Assembly: GCF_963975345.1 (NCBI RefSeq) | Contig: NZ_CAXBGE010000001.1 | Span: 248,001-312,000, forward strand | Direction: 5' to 3' | DNA length: 64,000 nucleotides | Source of the DNA: Maricaulis sp963975345 | GTDB lineage: Bacteria > Pseudomonadota > Alphaproteobacteria > Caulobacterales > Maricaulaceae | In this document: piece by piece, positions 61,989 through 64,000 of the stretch | How the letters are laid out: every line of letters starts with the position of its first letter | Position numbering within the stretch: position 1 is the first letter of the stretch | Translations under genes and position numbers: made by a program | The notes under the pieces: generated by a model | Databases searched by the model: none | What the model was told of the DNA's origin: nothing | Seen by the model: the letters and a program-made list of their open reading frames with translations, nothing else

Positions 61989-63662
61989 ATGACTGACGCC
62001 GCCATCGAACGCGAATCCATGGATTATGACGTTGTCATCGTTGGAGGCGGGCCCGCTGGCCTGTCCGCTGCGATCCGTCTCAAGCAGCTCGCCGCCGAGG
62101 CCGGGGCCGAGGTCTCGATCGCGGTGCTGGAAAAAGGCGCCGAAATCGGGGCTCACATTCTGTCCGGCGCCGTGGTCGACCCCAAGGCACTCAACGAGCT
62201 TTTGCCCGACTGGAAGAATATGGGCGCGCCAATCAATGATGCCGTGAAGACCGACATCTTCGAGATCTTGGGTCATCACGGTTCGATCAGCCTGCCGACC
62301 TTCTTTTTCCCGCCGCTGATGAGCAATCATGGCTGCCATATCGTGTCGCTGGGCAATGTCTGCCGCTGGCTCGGTGAGCAGGCCGAGGCGCTGGGGGTCG
62401 AGATTTATCCCGGATTTCCAGCTGCCGCGCTGGTCGAGGAAGACGGCGCCATCAAGGGCGTCGTGACCGGCGATTTCGGTGTCGCGAAGGACGGGTCCCA
62501 CAAGGACAGCTATCAGCCGGGCATGGAATTGCGCGGCAAGTACACGCTGATCGGCGAGGGCGTGCGCGGATCGCTGGCCAAGCAGCTGATCGAACGTTTC
62601 GATCTCTCCGCCGGCAAGGAACCGCAGAAATTCGGCATCGGCCTGAAAGAGCTGTGGCGCGTGAAGCCGGAGAACCACAAGCCGGGCATGGTCAAGCACA
62701 CGATGGGCTGGCCGCTCGACGGCAAGACCGGTGGCGGCTCCTTCATGTATCATTATGGCGAGAACCTGGTCTCGATCGGTTTCGTCGTTCACCTCAATTA
62801 CAAGAACCCTTATTTGTCGCCCTTCGACGAGTTCCAGCGTCTGAAAACCCATCCGGCAATCAGTGCGACGCTGGAGGGCGGCGAGCGTCTGTCCTATGGC
62901 GCCCGCGCCATCACCGAGGGCGGCTATCAATCCGTGCCGAAGCTCGCCTTCCCGGGCGGCGCGCTGATCGGTTGTTCCGCCGGTTTCGTCAACGTCCCGC
63001 GCATCAAGGGCAGCCATAACGCCATGAAAACCGGCATGCTCGCCGCCGAAGCCGCCTTTGCCGCAATCCAGTCCGGCCGCGCCCATGACGAGCTCAGCGA
63101 ATACCAGGCCGCCTATGAGAATTCCTGGGTCGCCAAGGACCTCAAGCGCGTCCGCAATGTCAAACCGCTCTGGTCGAAATTCGGTACGCTTCTCGGCGTC
63201 ATGCTTGGCGGCATCGACATGTGGTGCAATACGCTGTTTGGCGGCTGGTCGCCCTTCGGCACGATGAGCCATGGCAAAACCGATGCCGCCAGTCTTGAGC
63301 CGGCTTCGCAGCACACGCCGATCGCCTATCCAAAGCCCGATGGCGTGCTGACCTTCGACCGCTTGTCGTCGGTCTTCATCTCCAACACCAATCATGAGGA
63401 GAACCAGCCGGTTCACCTCAAGGTCGCCGACATGGCTCTGCAGGAGAGCTCGGAGCTGGGCGAGTTTGCCGGTCCGTCGACGCGCTATTGCCCGGCTGGT
63501 GTCTACGAATGGATCAAGGATGAGGTCAGCGGCGAGGAGAAGTTCCAGATCAACGCCCAGAACTGTGTCCACTGCAAGACTTGCGACATCAAGGACCCGA
63601 ACCAGAACATCAACTGGACGACGCCCGAGGGCGGCGGTGGTCCGATGTATGCCAATATGTAG
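61989..63662 (+). CDS. Electron-transfer flavoprotein-ubiquinone oxidoreductase
   Basis: 557-residue membrane-associated flavo-iron-sulfur enzyme passing electrons from ETF to ubiquinone, linking fatty acid and amino acid oxidation to the respiratory chain. FAD-binding VVIVGGGPAGLSAAIRL is at the N-terminus. The [4Fe-4S] cysteines are in RYCPAGVYEW and NCVHCKTCDIKDP near the C-terminus. AGFVNVPRIKGSHNAM is the second FAD contact. Full length for the family. Complements the acyl-CoA isomerase and the ETF methyltransferase homologue elsewhere in the window. Confidence 0.97.
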   Translation: MTDAAIERESMDYDVVIVGGGPAGLSAAIRLKQLAAEAGAEVSIAVLEKGAEIGAHILSGAVVDPKALNELLPDWKNMGAPINDAVKTDIFEILGHHGSISLPTFFFPPLMSNHGCHIVSLGNVCRWLGEQAEALGVEIYPGFPAAALVEEDGAIKGVVTGDFGVAKDGSHKDSYQPGMELRGKYTLIGEGVRGSLAKQLIERFDLSAGKEPQKFGIGLKELWRVKPENHKPGMVKHTMGWPLDGKTGGGSFMYHYGENLVSIGFVVHLNYKNPYLSPFDEFQRLKTHPAISATLEGGERLSYGARAITEGGYQSVPKLAFPGGALIGCSAGFVNVPRIKGSHNAMKTGMLAAEAAFAAIQSGRAHDELSEYQAAYENSWVAKDLKRVRNVKPLWSKFGTLLGVMLGGIDMWCNTLFGGWSPFGTMSHGKTDAASLEPASQHTPIAYPKPDGVLTFDRLSSVFISNTNHEENQPVHLKVADMALQESSELGEFAGPSTRYCPAGVYEWIKDEVSGEEKFQINAQNCVHCKTCDIKDPNQNINWTTPEGGGGPMYANM

Positions 63663-63718
63663 TCCACCACCGGTATTGAGGCCTTGCGCGCAGACGCGCG
63701 AGGAAGGAGCATGACGCC

Positions 63719-64000
63719 ATGATCAAACTCTTGCGCGTCCTGCCCCTGTTTCTCACCGTCTTCGCCATGGTGTCTTGTGCCTCCGTGCCCGATGACGACC
63801 GTTCGGCCTATGGCGCCTTCCTGGCGGCCCGCCATGCCGGAGTGAATCGCGATGCCCAGGGCGCGGCGGATTATTATGCCGAGGCGCTGCGTCGCATGCC
63901 TGGCGACGCTATTCTGACGGATCGCGCCTATGTCACGGCCGTTCTGGCTGGCGAAATGGATCGCTCCGTCGTGTTGGCAGAGGCTAGCGCAGCAGAGGGC
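63719..64000 (+). CDS. Putative lipoprotein, TPR-like, 3' end beyond window
   Basis: The first 94 codons are visible. MIKLLRVLPLFLTVFAMVSCAS has a lipobox with Cys20. The start of the mature region (AYGAFLAARHAGVNRDAQGAADYYAEALRRMPGDAILTDRAY) reads as a TPR-like helical pair with a Tyr/Ala repeat signature. Start ATG 63719 follows AGGAAGGAG; an overlapping ATG at 63711 stops after three codons. Such proteins often follow ETF-QO in alphaproteobacteria and may help envelope assembly, but the function is not established. Confidence 0.75.
   Translation, partial: MIKLLRVLPLFLTVFAMVSCASVPDDDRSAYGAFLAARHAGVNRDAQGAADYYAEALRRMPGDAILTDRAYVTAVLAGEMDRSVVLAEASAAEG

Noticed and set aside
1..64000. tRNA, rRNA, CRISPR array or insertion sequence
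   Set aside because: I looked for CCA-ended cloverleaf patterns, repeated spacers and transposase-like frames and saw none; nothing here supports such features.

Overview
The window is GC-rich, densely packed chromosomal DNA from an alphaproteobacterium. Three things point to the Caulobacterales/Maricaulales side of the class (a stalked or dimorphic marine bacterium of the Maricaulis/Hyphomonadaceae kind). It has a CcrM-type GANTC methyltransferase beside rnhB. Its ATP synthase F0 genes lie in the order atpI-B-E-b'-b with no F1 genes. It carries large TonB-dependent receptors of oligotrophic type. The genus call is inference. I see no rRNA, tRNA, insertion sequence, prophage or CRISPR array, and almost everything is core genome.

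Layout. 1-4.6 kb: 3' part of ubiD, a BLUF-fold protein lacking the flavin photochemistry residues, a serine hydrolase, an enoyl-CoA isomerase-like protein and a MarR regulator. 4.6-9.3 kb: an ETF-beta lysine methyltransferase homologue, an active/inactive M16 peptidase pair and ubiA. 9.3-13.6 kb: rsmE, gshA and a POT peptide transporter ending in a strong terminator. 13.6-19.3 kb: a two-domain retropepsin-like protease and two tandem paralogous TonB-dependent receptors that share an upstream DNA element. 19.4-29.3 kb: tldD, diverging from the aa3 oxidase operon (coxB, coxA, ctaB, coxF-like, ctaG, coxC, DUF983, SURF1), which runs on into a GNAT acetyltransferase and an EAL phosphodiesterase.

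29.3-41 kb: YqgE, peroxiredoxin, SPFH/NfeD pair, a large hybrid sensor kinase, then ispH, a HExxH membrane protein, DUF1801 and rnhA on the minus strand, then argS and small secreted proteins. 41-46.5 kb: a tandem glycine riboswitch controlling gcvT-gcvH-gcvPA-gcvPB, then a small membrane protein and a bidirectional terminator. 46.5-55.8 kb (minus): F0 ATP synthase operon with a recognisable promoter, smc, three consecutive DsbA-like thioredoxins with three different CxxC motifs, and a DciA-like DUF721 protein. 55.8-64 kb: mutY, ccrM with a cluster of its own GANTC sites upstream, rnhB, a lipoprotein, a radical SAM protein with an SOS (LexA) box, a family-4-like uracil-DNA glycosylase lacking two of the usual Fe-S cysteines, ETF-ubiquinone oxidoreductase and the start of a lipoprotein.

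Functional themes are aerobic respiration (aa3 oxidase and its assembly factors, ubiquinone synthesis, ETF-QO, F0), envelope thiol chemistry and proteolysis, glycine catabolism under riboswitch control, and DNA maintenance (SMC, MutY, UDG, RNases H, CcrM). I found no obviously new multi-gene system. The most unusual items are the degenerate BLUF protein, the LexA box on the radical SAM gene, the GANTC cluster at ccrM, the paired receptor operators and the triplicated thioredoxins.
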